Assembly (NCBI GenBank): GCA_002391195.1
Contig: DGRZ01000078.1
Span: forward strand, 45,696 to 109,695
DNA: 64,000 nucleotides
From: Fibrobacter sp. UBA4375
GTDB taxonomy: Bacteria > Fibrobacterota > Fibrobacteria > Fibrobacterales > Fibrobacteraceae
Direction: 5' to 3'
Below the pieces are notes generated by a model. It saw only the letters and a list, made by a program, of their open reading frames with translations, ran no database searches and was not told where the DNA came from. The position numbers and the translations under genes are program-made. Of this stretch, positions 24,323 to 32,440 are shown piece after piece (position 1 is the first letter of the stretch; every line of letters begins with the position of its first letter).

Positions 24323-26299
24323 ATGGCGAACATTAAAGAGAGAATTAAGGGAAGCGTGCATTTCAAGGCGCTGATGAACAGCTTCCGTTTGCGTAAGCGG
24401 GTGCTTGCCCTTGCGGATGCCTTCGTGGTGGCGGTGTCGGCTTTGATCGCCAACTACCCTCTGCCCCTTTTCGCCCAGCGTATCGGTCGGCCTGACCTGT
24501 TTCTCATTATTGTCGTAAGCATTATTTGCTGCTTTGGAAGCCTGCTGTTCTTTGGTGCCTACAACAAGCTGTGGCGTTATTTTAGCAAGCGGGATTACCT
24601 GAGTTGCGTCAAGGGAATTGTCGTAGGTATTGCTGTGGCTTATGGCCTGGTGTACCTGTTCCACAAGGACCTGTTCTGGGAATTTGCCTTGCTTCATGCC
24701 TTTGTGGCGGTGGTGGGAGTTTCTCTGTTCCGTTATCTGTTCCGCAGGACCTTCGTGTCCCTGGTGTCCACGGGAATGCACGAGGCCGAACGCAAGCGCA
24801 CCATGATTATTGGTGCGGGCAATGCGGCCGTGCTGTTGTTGAATGAAATTCGTAACAACCAGAATGATGCAAGCCATGGAGAAAATACGGGTTCTGCAAA
24901 GAATATCAATCCCGTGTGTTTGATAGACGACGACCGCTACAAAATAGGCAAGCCCTTCAACGGTGTGCTGGTGGCGGGTTCCACCAGCGACATACCGAAA
25001 GTGGTAAAGGAATTGCGGATTGAGCAGATTATCTTTGCTATCCCTAGTTGTCCGCCTAAGGACAGACAGACTATCTTGGATATCTGCGGAAAGACCGGCC
25101 TTCCGGTGAAGGTGTTGCCCTTTATTGGAAGCCTTTTGGATACCTCTGCGGTGGGTACGGGTTCGACCAGTTTTGTAAGCCAAATCCGCGATATCAAGGT
25201 AGAGGATTTGTTAGGACGTGAACCCATACGGTTCAACAATTCTGAAATTCGCGAGTTCATCGAGGGTAAAGTCTGCATGGTCACCGGCGGTGGTGGCAGC
25301 ATCGGTAGCGAATTGGTGCGCCAGATTGCAAAGTACAGGCCCAAACAGGTGATTATCGTGGATATCTACGAGAACAATGCCTACGAAATCCAGCAGGAAC
25401 TGGTGATGGAGTATGGCGACCGCCTGAACCTGGTGACTCTGATTGCAAGTGTTCGCGACTATTTCCGCATGAACCAGATTTTCAAGAAATATGAGCCCCA
25501 GGTGGTGTTCCATGCGGCGGCCCACAAGCACGTGCCTCTGATGGAAAATAACCCCATGGAAGCCATCAAGAACAACGTGGTGGGCACTTTTAACATGGCA
25601 ACCCTTTCCCTGTTGCACAACGTGAAAAAGTTCGTGATGATCAGTACCGACAAGGCGGTGAACCCCACCAACGTGATGGGGGCGTCCAAGCGTTGTTGCG
25701 AAATGATTGTCCAGTTCTTTGCACAACAGAAGGACTGCAAGACTGAATTCGTGACCACCCGCTTTGGAAACGTGCTGGGAAGTAACGGCTCCGTGATTCC
25801 CTTGTTCAAGCGCCAGATAGAGCAGGGCAAGCCCGTGACGGTGACACATCCAGACATCATCCGCTACTTTATGACAATCCCTGAGGCGGTGAACTTGGTG
25901 CTGGAGGCGGCAAGCTTTGCCCATGGCGGCGAAATTTTTGTTCTGGACATGGGGCAGCCCGTGAAGATTGTGACCTTGGCCGAAAACCTGATCCGTATGT
26001 ATGGCAAGGTGCCTTACAAGGATGTGGAAATCAAGTTCACGGGGCTGCGACCTGGAGAAAAATTGCTCGAAGAGTTGCTGATGAACGAAGAGGGCCTGCA
26101 GAAGACCAAGAACAAGCTCATCTATATCGGAAAGCAGATTGAGATTGATGCCGATACCTTTATCAATGAGCTTTGGACATTGAAGAATGCTGCTCAGGAA
26201 AATGATGACGAGACCGCCATTTCTGCCTTGCATCACATTGTACCCACCTTCACTACACCCGAAGAATTCAATAAGACGGTAAGGATGCCGAAGGTGTAA
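24323..26299 (+). CDS. Membrane-bound nucleotide-sugar 4,6-dehydratase (CapD/WbpM type)
   Basis: 658 residues. Four membrane segments within the first ~135 residues precede a first Rossmann-like domain (GAGNAAVLLLNEI, ~158-170). The catalytic SDR domain begins at VTGGGGSIGSELVRQ (~318) and contains HAAAHKHVPLME and the STDKAVNPTNVMGASKR active-site block. C-terminal FTGLRPGEKLLEELL is also characteristic. Proteins of this type convert UDP-GlcNAc to a 4-keto-6-deoxy sugar for O-antigen, capsule or glycoprotein glycans at the inner membrane. The order Wzi-like barrel then CapD suggests a surface-polysaccharide unit, though no glycosyltransferases are present here. Confidence 0.92.
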   Translation: MANIKERIKGSVHFKALMNSFRLRKRVLALADAFVVAVSALIANYPLPLFAQRIGRPDLFLIIVVSIICCFGSLLFFGAYNKLWRYFSKRDYLSCVKGIVVGIAVAYGLVYLFHKDLFWEFALLHAFVAVVGVSLFRYLFRRTFVSLVSTGMHEAERKRTMIIGAGNAAVLLLNEIRNNQNDASHGENTGSAKNINPVCLIDDDRYKIGKPFNGVLVAGSTSDIPKVVKELRIEQIIFAIPSCPPKDRQTILDICGKTGLPVKVLPFIGSLLDTSAVGTGSTSFVSQIRDIKVEDLLGREPIRFNNSEIREFIEGKVCMVTGGGGSIGSELVRQIAKYRPKQVIIVDIYENNAYEIQQELVMEYGDRLNLVTLIASVRDYFRMNQIFKKYEPQVVFHAAAHKHVPLMENNPMEAIKNNVVGTFNMATLSLLHNVKKFVMISTDKAVNPTNVMGASKRCCEMIVQFFAQQKDCKTEFVTTRFGNVLGSNGSVIPLFKRQIEQGKPVTVTHPDIIRYFMTIPEAVNLVLEAASFAHGGEIFVLDMGQPVKIVTLAENLIRMYGKVPYKDVEIKFTGLRPGEKLLEELLMNEEGLQKTKNKLIYIGKQIEIDADTFINELWTLKNAAQENDDETAISALHHIVPTFTTPEEFNKTVRMPKV

Positions 26300-26334
26300 A
26301 TTTTGGCGGGTGTCGCCGATCAGAGGAGGATGCT

Positions 26335-27531
26335 ATGAACCAGAAACTGAAAATTCTTCTTTCTTTCGCTATGGCCTTGTTCCTTGGGGCCTGCAGCGAT
26401 TCCTCCAGTTCTTCTAGTGACGAAGACCAGGTGCTGCTCAGCACCACCGTCAAGAAGGACGGTATCGACATGCTGAGCTTTGGTAGCCTGAATCTGGACG
26501 TGGCGGCGGATTCGTTCCTTGCGGTATTTGAACTGGGGGACATTGTGACGGTGATGGTGAAAGGCTACGATACTCTGGAAGTTCCCGTTGTGCCGGACTA
26601 CGATGCCGTTTCTCCCGGGGAACTGTTGTTGCGTGTGGTGTCGGGTAAGCCCCACGTGACTCTGGGCATCAACTTTGGTCAACTTGCCGTTGCCCTTGGC
26701 ATTGCAGAAAATGCCCCCGCAGGTTCGGAATACCCCTACAGACTGAAAGACGTCAAGTTACCCATCGAGGTGAATGTTGCTCTGAAGGACAAGGGCGGCT
26801 TCAAGGAAAACCTTGAAATGCTGGAATACCAGAACTACGGACTGGTCATCGATAACTATCCGGAATTGTCCGTGGCGGATTTTGCCAACTTCAGGGAAAT
26901 TGCTACCACGGGAATGGGGAAGGGGGTGCTCTATCGTTCCTCTAGCCCCATTGACCCGGTGGATGGCCGCAATACATACGCAGATTCCCTGGCCAAGGCG
27001 GCCAAGGTGGCCACCTTCATCAACCTGACGGACACGGACAAGGGAGCCAAGGCCTACGAGGGTTTTGACAAGTCCTACTACGCTACACAAAAAGTGGTTT
27101 ACCTGTCTTTGCCGGCGTCGTTCACCACCAACCTCTTCAAGGAAGGTCTGGTAAAGGGCCTACGGTTCATGCTCGAAAACGAGGCCCCTTATCTGGTGCA
27201 CTGCCAGATGGGCAAGGACCGTGCGGGCTTTGTGAGTGCCGTGCTGGAAACCTTGATGGGAACTTCTGCCGAAGAAGTGGAGAAGGACTACGTGAAGACC
27301 TACGATAACTACTACAACGTGGTGCACGGCAAGCAACAGCGCCTTACGGAGTCGCAGCTGGACTGGTTCCAGGCCCTGATTGTCCGCAATATGAAAATGG
27401 CCTACTCCGATGCGGGCGTGGATATCGAAGATTTCGAAAATGTTGACCTGGCCAAGGCCACGGAACAGTACCTGGAAAAGCTGGGACTGTCCCAAAAAGA
27501 AGTAGCGGACCTGAAGGCCCGCCTGAAGTAG
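26335..27531 (+). CDS. Lipoprotein with tyrosine-phosphatase domain
   Basis: 398 residues, with AGAGGAGG-type signal before the ATG. Lipobox LFLGACS (Cys20) and a Ser8-type linker anchor it. Residues ~45-160 (LGDIVTVMVKGYDTLEV, then INFGQLAVALGI) resemble the C-terminal beta domain of SAM-hydroxide adenosyltransferases. From ~170 a dual-specificity/tyrosine phosphatase domain follows, with RSSSPIDP, a general-acid region near 232-236 and the P-loop HCQMGKDRAG (Cys290-x5-Arg296). The catalytic loop is intact. A phosphatase outside the cytoplasm is unusual; phospho-sugars, phytate or inositol phosphates are possible substrates. The first-domain assignment is tentative. Confidence 0.78.
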   Translation: MNQKLKILLSFAMALFLGACSDSSSSSSDEDQVLLSTTVKKDGIDMLSFGSLNLDVAADSFLAVFELGDIVTVMVKGYDTLEVPVVPDYDAVSPGELLLRVVSGKPHVTLGINFGQLAVALGIAENAPAGSEYPYRLKDVKLPIEVNVALKDKGGFKENLEMLEYQNYGLVIDNYPELSVADFANFREIATTGMGKGVLYRSSSPIDPVDGRNTYADSLAKAAKVATFINLTDTDKGAKAYEGFDKSYYATQKVVYLSLPASFTTNLFKEGLVKGLRFMLENEAPYLVHCQMGKDRAGFVSAVLETLMGTSAEEVEKDYVKTYDNYYNVVHGKQQRLTESQLDWFQALIVRNMKMAYSDAGVDIEDFENVDLAKATEQYLEKLGLSQKEVADLKARLK

Positions 27532-27552
27532 TTTCTTTGAAAATGTCACGCT

Positions 27553-28386
27553 TTAGGAAAGGCGGATACCGTCGTCCTGGATCAGGATTTTTCCTTCGCG
27601 GTAGAGTGTCCCTAGAATTTTCTTGAAGGTCTTCTTGGACATGCCGAATTCCTTCTGGATGGTTTCCGGGTCGGTGTGGTCGCCGTAGGGCAGGAACCCG
27701 CCCGCTTCGGAGAGCTTCCGGAGCACTGCGTTCGGGCTGTCGCTTTTCATGAGCCCCTTGTAGCCTACGGGCGAAAGGTTCAGGGTGATTTTACCGTCGT
27801 TTGTGAACCGCTGGATGTAGCCCGGCATGGTGTCGCCGATGTAGATGCGTTTTGTGCCGGGCGTGACCATGAGGCGCCCCGTATAGCGGTAGTTCACCAG
27901 AAAGTCCACGTAGTCCGGCGTGACTTCGTAGGCGGCTAGTTCCACTCGCTCTCCCACGTGCAGTTCGGAGGTTTCGGTATCGATGAAGCTCTTGATTTTT
28001 TCGGTAGCCACCAGACGGTTGCTCTTGTCGTCTAGCAAGACGTAAACTACACAGCGGTCGCCCCGCTGGAGTTCTCCCAGCTGTTGCTTGTAGGGCAAGA
28101 ACAGGTCCTTGTTCAGTCCCCAGTCCAGGAACGCTCCCACGTGGTTTACGTCCTTGACTTCCAGCACGGCGAATTCTCCGGCTTGGGCGTAAGGTTTTTG
28201 CAGGGTGGCGATAGGGCGGTCTTCGCTGTCCATATACACGAACACGTCCAGGATTTCGCCTTCTTCCAGGGAAAATTCGTCCCGGTTTCCGGGGAGCAAC
28301 ACCCTGCCGCCGGTTTCCAGTTCCAGGTAATAGCCCTGGGGCATGATGCTTTCAACCCGGGCGCGATTGTATTTGCCGATTTCCAT
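27553..28386 (-). CDS. cvfB: S1-like RNA-binding protein (CvfB/YitL family)
   Basis: 277 residues from the ATG at 28386; the longer frame to 28464 lacks support. The order of modules fits CvfB: an N-terminal S1-like OB fold (MEIGKYNRARVESI, then GYYLELETGGRVLLPG), a second S1 domain with VGAFLDWGLNKDLFLPYKQQ (~80-100), a third (PGYIQRFTNDGKITLNLSPVG) and a C-terminal winged helix (TIQKEFGMSKKTFKKILGTL). Family members regulate virulence factors or mRNA stability in Gram-positives; the role here is unknown. It converges with the phosphatase lipoprotein gene. Confidence 0.88.
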   Translation of the reverse strand: MEIGKYNRARVESIMPQGYYLELETGGRVLLPGNRDEFSLEEGEILDVFVYMDSEDRPIATLQKPYAQAGEFAVLEVKDVNHVGAFLDWGLNKDLFLPYKQQLGELQRGDRCVVYVLLDDKSNRLVATEKIKSFIDTETSELHVGERVELAAYEVTPDYVDFLVNYRYTGRLMVTPGTKRIYIGDTMPGYIQRFTNDGKITLNLSPVGYKGLMKSDSPNAVLRKLSEAGGFLPYGDHTDPETIQKEFGMSKKTFKKILGTLYREGKILIQDDGIRLS

Positions 28387-28476
28387 AATAGCCTTTCCGT
28401 TCTGGTGTTTGTGATTGCAAAAATATAGGATTTTACAGTGTCGTGTCCGTGTTGGTTTCGGCAATAAGAACTCCCT

Positions 28477-28511
28477 GAGCCACGAACCTCGTGCCTCGTG
28501 CCTCGACCCTT
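28477..28511. repeat. Heptamer tract GTGCCTC
   Basis: GAGCCAC-GAACCTC-GTGCCTC-GTGCCTC-GACCCTT, period 7, in the divergent spacer before the phosphoesterase gene. Confidence 0.7.
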
Positions 28512-28538
28512 TATTTTATTATATTCAACGGTGGATCT

Positions 28539-29528
28539 ATGATAGACTTTATCGGCGACATTCACGGTCACGCGACCGAACTGCGGGCCCTGCTAAAAAA
28601 GTTGGGCTATGTGGAACGGGGTGGTGTTTTCGCCTATCCGGGAAATGCCCGTAAGGTGGTTTTTCTCGGGGACTACATCGACCGGGGCTGTGAATCCCGG
28701 GAGACTATAGACCTGGTCCGCGCCATGCGTGACGCCGGAGCTGCTACCGCCCTCATGGGAAACCACGAATTCAACACCCTCTGTTTTTGGCAGCAGAACG
28801 GTGCTGGCGGTGGGCATTTCCTGAAGACTATTACGGGCGGCTACCTGCGGGACCATTCCTTCAACAAGGTGGCCATCCTTGCACGGACGGTAGAATCTTA
28901 CCGCGGGCGGCAGCAGGAATTCCAGGAGATGCTGGACTTTCTGAAAACCTTGCCGTTCTATATGGAAACGGACTTGTTCCGGGCGCAACATGCCTGCTAT
29001 GACGCCGAATGCGTACAGACCCTGCGTGAGGCGGGCATTACAAGCTTTGCCGACGGAAATTTCGACGAACTGATTGCCCGTGCCTGCGACAGCCACAATG
29101 AATTTGAAGATTCCCTGTTCCACCCTCTGGATATCTTGCTGAAGGGCCCCGAGATGGAGCTGCCTGCAGGCGGGACCTTCCGGGACGGCGAAGGCGTGGT
29201 GCGCAAGAAGATGCGGCTCCGCTGGTGGATTGACCCGAAGAACGCCACCCTCCAGGACATTGCCCTCCAGCCCGGCGTAGACTTTTCCGACGAACCCGTT
29301 CCTGAGTCCGTTCGGTCTCGAAAGTTCTACGGCGAAAACGAACGGCCCGTGTTTTTCGGGCACTACTGGCTTAAAGGCGAGCCTGCCCTTATCCGCAAAA
29401 ACGTGTGCTGTCTGGATTACAGCATCGGGAGTTTTTTCGGGCATGGCCGTATGGTGGCCTATCGCTTTGACGGAGAGCAAACCCTTGATGCCCGCAAGTT
29501 CGTGTGGGTGGAGGGACCGTCGGTTTGA
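28539..29528 (+). CDS. Calcineurin-like metallophosphoesterase (PPP type)
   Basis: 329 residues from ATG 28539. Dinuclear-metal motifs are in order: GDIHGH (residues 6-11), FLGDYIDRG (~43-51), LMGNHEF (~75-81) and later FFGHYWLKG. The GDxHG-GDxxDRG-GNHE set is typical of PPP-family phosphatases such as PrpE, ApaH and bacterial Ser/Thr phosphatases. Length exceeds ApaH and the substrate is unknown. Its stop overlaps the TTG start proposed for the next gene (TTGA), so it leads an operon with the cytochrome c biogenesis pair. Confidence 0.85.
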   Translation: MIDFIGDIHGHATELRALLKKLGYVERGGVFAYPGNARKVVFLGDYIDRGCESRETIDLVRAMRDAGAATALMGNHEFNTLCFWQQNGAGGGHFLKTITGGYLRDHSFNKVAILARTVESYRGRQQEFQEMLDFLKTLPFYMETDLFRAQHACYDAECVQTLREAGITSFADGNFDELIARACDSHNEFEDSLFHPLDILLKGPEMELPAGGTFRDGEGVVRKKMRLRWWIDPKNATLQDIALQPGVDFSDEPVPESVRSRKFYGENERPVFFGHYWLKGEPALIRKNVCCLDYSIGSFFGHGRMVAYRFDGEQTLDARKFVWVEGPSV

Positions 29529-30190
29529 AAACTCTCTCGTCTCTCGTCTCTCGTCTCTCGTCTCTTAAGCTGACCGTCTTCTTACTGGTCGCGTTCCTTC
29601 TGGTCATATTCTGGGGCGTCTTGGGACAGGCAAACGCCGAAGCGGCAGGAATGCCTGCGTCTGTTGCGGTAGAACGGTTTTTCGGGAGCTATTTCGTCTG
29701 GGTTTTTGACGTGGTTCCCGTGCCTGCTATGAAAAGCTTGGCGGTGTTGGCCTGCGTGAACCTGGTGGCCGCCATGATCTTTCGTATGCCCCGCGGTCTA
29801 AAGTTTGCTGGACTTTACGGAATCCACATCGCCCTGCTGGTGCTGCTTGCGGGGAGCCTTGTGGGAGGAGCCCTCCAGCAAGACTACAACGGCTACAAGA
29901 ACGTAGCGCCCGGAAGCGTGCCGGAAAAGTCCGGAACCTTGACCATGTTCCCCGCAGGAGACAGCCTCGGGACCGTCGCGGTGCAGTTTCCCCTGGAAAC
30001 TGCCGGCTGGACCTACCATGTGGAATATCGCGGGCGTTTTCCCATGTCGCCCAAGGCCTCCATCGACCTCTATACGGTAACCTACGACCCCATGCGTTTT
30101 GTGCCCTACGCTTTCATGTGCCTGATGCTGGTCAGTCTCGTTTTTCATTATGTGGTCGTGGTGGCGCGCGCCCGTAAGGGGGACTTGTGA
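29525..30190 (+). CDS. ResB-like cytochrome c biogenesis protein
   Basis: 221 residues from TTG 29525 (overlapping the preceding TGA); a GTG at 29504 is an alternative. Membrane segments lie at ~17-38 (LTVFLLVAFLLVIFWGVLG), ~70-86, ~95-115 and near the C-terminus (~188-210), with a periplasmic loop between the last two. The SSLKLTVFLL start is typical of ResB/Ccs1, though this protein is much shorter than classic ResB. Position directly before CcsA supports system II haem delivery to apocytochromes c. The N-terminal TLSSLVSRLSSL is encoded by a heptamer repeat (29534-29561), so the true start deserves checking. Confidence 0.72.
   Translation: MKTLSSLVSRLSSLKLTVFLLVAFLLVIFWGVLGQANAEAAGMPASVAVERFFGSYFVWVFDVVPVPAMKSLAVLACVNLVAAMIFRMPRGLKFAGLYGIHIALLVLLAGSLVGGALQQDYNGYKNVAPGSVPEKSGTLTMFPAGDSLGTVAVQFPLETAGWTYHVEYRGRFPMSPKASIDLYTVTYDPMRFVPYAFMCLMLVSLVFHYVVVVARARKGDL
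29534..29561 (+). repeat. Four perfect CTCTCGT heptamers inside the ResB-like gene
   Basis: Exact 4 x 7 bp array, followed by CTCTTAA. Because 7 is not a multiple of 3, each unit is read in a different frame, giving SSLVSRLSS in the protein. Confidence 0.9.
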
Positions 30191-31740
30191 AAAGGCTCTC
30201 TTCGGGACAGTTTGCGCATTTGTTGTTCCCGCACTTTTTATTCCTGCGCCCATTCCCGCGCTTTTTGTTCGCGCCGCTGCTCTTCGTGACGCTCCTGCTT
30301 GTGGCCTTGCCCTCGGCATGGGCTTCTGAACGGCCGGAACTGCGGTCTGAATTGCGGGGTTCGGCGACGGCGGTGGTGTACCAGGGGGAGGTGCGGCCTT
30401 TCGTCTCTTTTGCGCGAGATGTGTTGGACAACTTTTCGGGGAAGGTGTCCTACCGGTGCAAGGACGGCGAAGCTGAACGTTGCCCACGTAAGATGCAGGC
30501 TGCCGAGGTGGTCCTGGGAATTGTGAAGAATGCCCCCCAAAGTCGGGACTGGAAACTTTTCAAGGTCTTGCGGAGCGACGTTTCGGAGGTCTTGCACCTG
30601 CCGCCAGGCGAACGTTACGTGAGTTACGGCCTGCTGCAACCTGCCCGGGACCTGCTGGAACTCTACGCCAGCCGAGATGACGGTCATGCCGCCTCTCTGG
30701 AGATGAAACGGCTCTACGAAAATGTCCAGCTGTTCGAGACCCTGGGGGATAGCGCCCGGGTGAAGGAACTTTTCACCCTGGCAGAACCCGCCCAGGCCGA
30801 AAGCGGCCCTACGGTTCGGCGGATCAATCTGGAACTGGCCTACTATTTTGTGGACCCTGTGCTGTGGGCGTTCGTTGCGGCTTTTGTCGGGTTCTTGCTT
30901 TCCCTCTTGAACCTGAATTTCAAGAAGACGGCTTTGGACCGAGCCGCCAACGGGGCAGGCCTTATGGCCTCGGTAATTCTGGTCTTGACTCTTGCGGTGC
31001 GCTTTGCGGTGACGGGCCACCCGCCTATGGCAAATTTGTACGAAATTATCTTGTGGGTGGCCCTGCTGCTGGAGTCCTTCGAGGTGGTGGCGTTTTTCCG
31101 TTGCCGCCGTCGCCAGTTCTCCCTGATGGTGCCTATCGCCTTCGTGGCGGCCCTGCTGTTGTTCTTTGCGAGGTTCGTGCTGGAAACCGGCGATGCCTTC
31201 CGGGCGCTGCCCGCTATCTTGAATTCTTCGGTGTTCCTTACCCTCCATGTGTTTACCATCGCCATGGGTTTTGCGGGCATGATTCTTTCGGGAATCGTGG
31301 CTCATGTGGCCCTGTTCCGTTTCCGTGGCAGGGAAATCCCCCGAGATGAGCCACTCATGTCCCTGCTCTACGGCACCCTGGTTTTCGGTTCGGTCCTGAC
31401 CATAGTGGGCACTCTTTTGGGTGGGGTGTGGGCGGACTTTGCCTGGGGGCGTTTCTGGGGGTTCGACCCCAAGGAATGCGGGGCCCTCTTTGTAATCCTC
31501 TGGGCCATGCTGGGTTTGCACCTGCGGGCCGGGCGCCTGGTGACAGGCCGGGGCTTTGTGCTGTTCAACGCTTTCAACGTGGTGGTCACCTTCCTCTGTT
31601 GGTTCGGAATCAACCTTCTGGGCGTGGGGCTTCACAGTTACGGCTTCCAGAACGGCACGTTTACCTGGCTCTTGAGCTTTGTTTTGGCGGACTGCGCCTT
31701 GATTCTCCTGTTAAATTTCTATTTTCGAAAACATGAGTGA
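30187..31740 (+). CDS. ccsA: Cytochrome c biogenesis protein CcsA/ResC with N-terminal extension
   Basis: 517 residues, GTG start overlapping the previous stop. A signal-like segment (~18-46) and a ~170-residue periplasmic part rich in charged residues precede a polytopic CcsA domain from ~220. The haem-handling tryptophan motif reads WGRFWGFDPKECGAL (~419-433), a variant of WGxxWxWDxKE with Phe in place of one Trp. Conserved His residues fall in HPPMANLYEI, LHVFTIAMGFAG and HSYGFQ. CcsA with ResB transports and attaches haem to apocytochrome c. The extra N-terminal domain resembles fused versions in Bacteroidetes and epsilonproteobacteria. Confidence 0.87.
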   Translation: MKRLSSGQFAHLLFPHFLFLRPFPRFLFAPLLFVTLLLVALPSAWASERPELRSELRGSATAVVYQGEVRPFVSFARDVLDNFSGKVSYRCKDGEAERCPRKMQAAEVVLGIVKNAPQSRDWKLFKVLRSDVSEVLHLPPGERYVSYGLLQPARDLLELYASRDDGHAASLEMKRLYENVQLFETLGDSARVKELFTLAEPAQAESGPTVRRINLELAYYFVDPVLWAFVAAFVGFLLSLLNLNFKKTALDRAANGAGLMASVILVLTLAVRFAVTGHPPMANLYEIILWVALLLESFEVVAFFRCRRRQFSLMVPIAFVAALLLFFARFVLETGDAFRALPAILNSSVFLTLHVFTIAMGFAGMILSGIVAHVALFRFRGREIPRDEPLMSLLYGTLVFGSVLTIVGTLLGGVWADFAWGRFWGFDPKECGALFVILWAMLGLHLRAGRLVTGRGFVLFNAFNVVVTFLCWFGINLLGVGLHSYGFQNGTFTWLLSFVLADCALILLLNFYFRKHE

Positions 31741-32440
31741 GAATGTACCGAATGCAGAAGATGCCGCCGAGGAATCGGCGGAACTTCCGAAAGTGGAAAG
31801 CCGCGAAGACCTGATGCGCATTATCCAGGCCCTGGTCTTTGCGTCTCCGGATATCGTGACCCTGAAAAAGTTGCGGGAAATCCTGGGGGATTTCTTGGAT
31901 GCCCGTACCGTGGCCGAGGCTCTGATTGCCGCCAACGATTCCTTGAACAAGATACAGTCTCCTTTCGAAATTGTGGAACAGGCCGGCGGTTACCGATTTA
32001 GGACCCGTGCCAAGTATTACCCCTGGGTGCGCAAGTTGTTCCCGGAAGCCAACGCCCGCAGGCTTTCCCAGGCGGCCCTGGAAACATTGGCCGTAATTGC
32101 ATACCAGCAACCCATCACCAAGGCCGCCATTGAACAGGTCAGGGGCGTGGCCTCTGTCGATGGGCCGATCCGTAACCTGCTGGACAAGGGATTTATTTCT
32201 CTGGGAGCCCGTGCGGAGACCGTGGGAAACCCCTATACCTACGTGACCACCCAGGAATTCATGAAGTATTTCGGGATTAACCGTATTCCCGAAGATCTGC
32301 CCCGCTTGCGGGAATTCAGCGAACTTCTGGAGGCGGGCAATCTGGTGCCCCAGTATTCGATTCCCGAAAGTTCTCCGGAGGAGCCCAAGCCCCCCGAGGA
32401 AGTTCCGGACCAGATTGAGCTGTCCATGGGAGAGACCTGA
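31733..32440 (+). CDS. scpB: Segregation and condensation protein B
   Basis: 235 residues. ScpB is the winged-helix kleisin partner of the SMC-ScpA complex. Visible are IIQALVFASPDIVTLKKL (first winged helix), the family hallmark ALETLAVIAYQQPITKAAIEQVRGV (~121-145) and GRAEtVGNPYTYVTTQEFMKYFGI. An acidic, Pro-rich tail of ~35 residues follows. It overlaps ccsA by eight bases and mutS by one (TGATGG). No scpA is in the window. Confidence 0.94.
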   Translation: MSENVPNAEDAAEESAELPKVESREDLMRIIQALVFASPDIVTLKKLREILGDFLDARTVAEALIAANDSLNKIQSPFEIVEQAGGYRFRTRAKYYPWVRKLFPEANARRLSQAALETLAVIAYQQPITKAAIEQVRGVASVDGPIRNLLDKGFISLGARAETVGNPYTYVTTQEFMKYFGINRIPEDLPRLREFSELLEAGNLVPQYSIPESSPEEPKPPEEVPDQIELSMGET

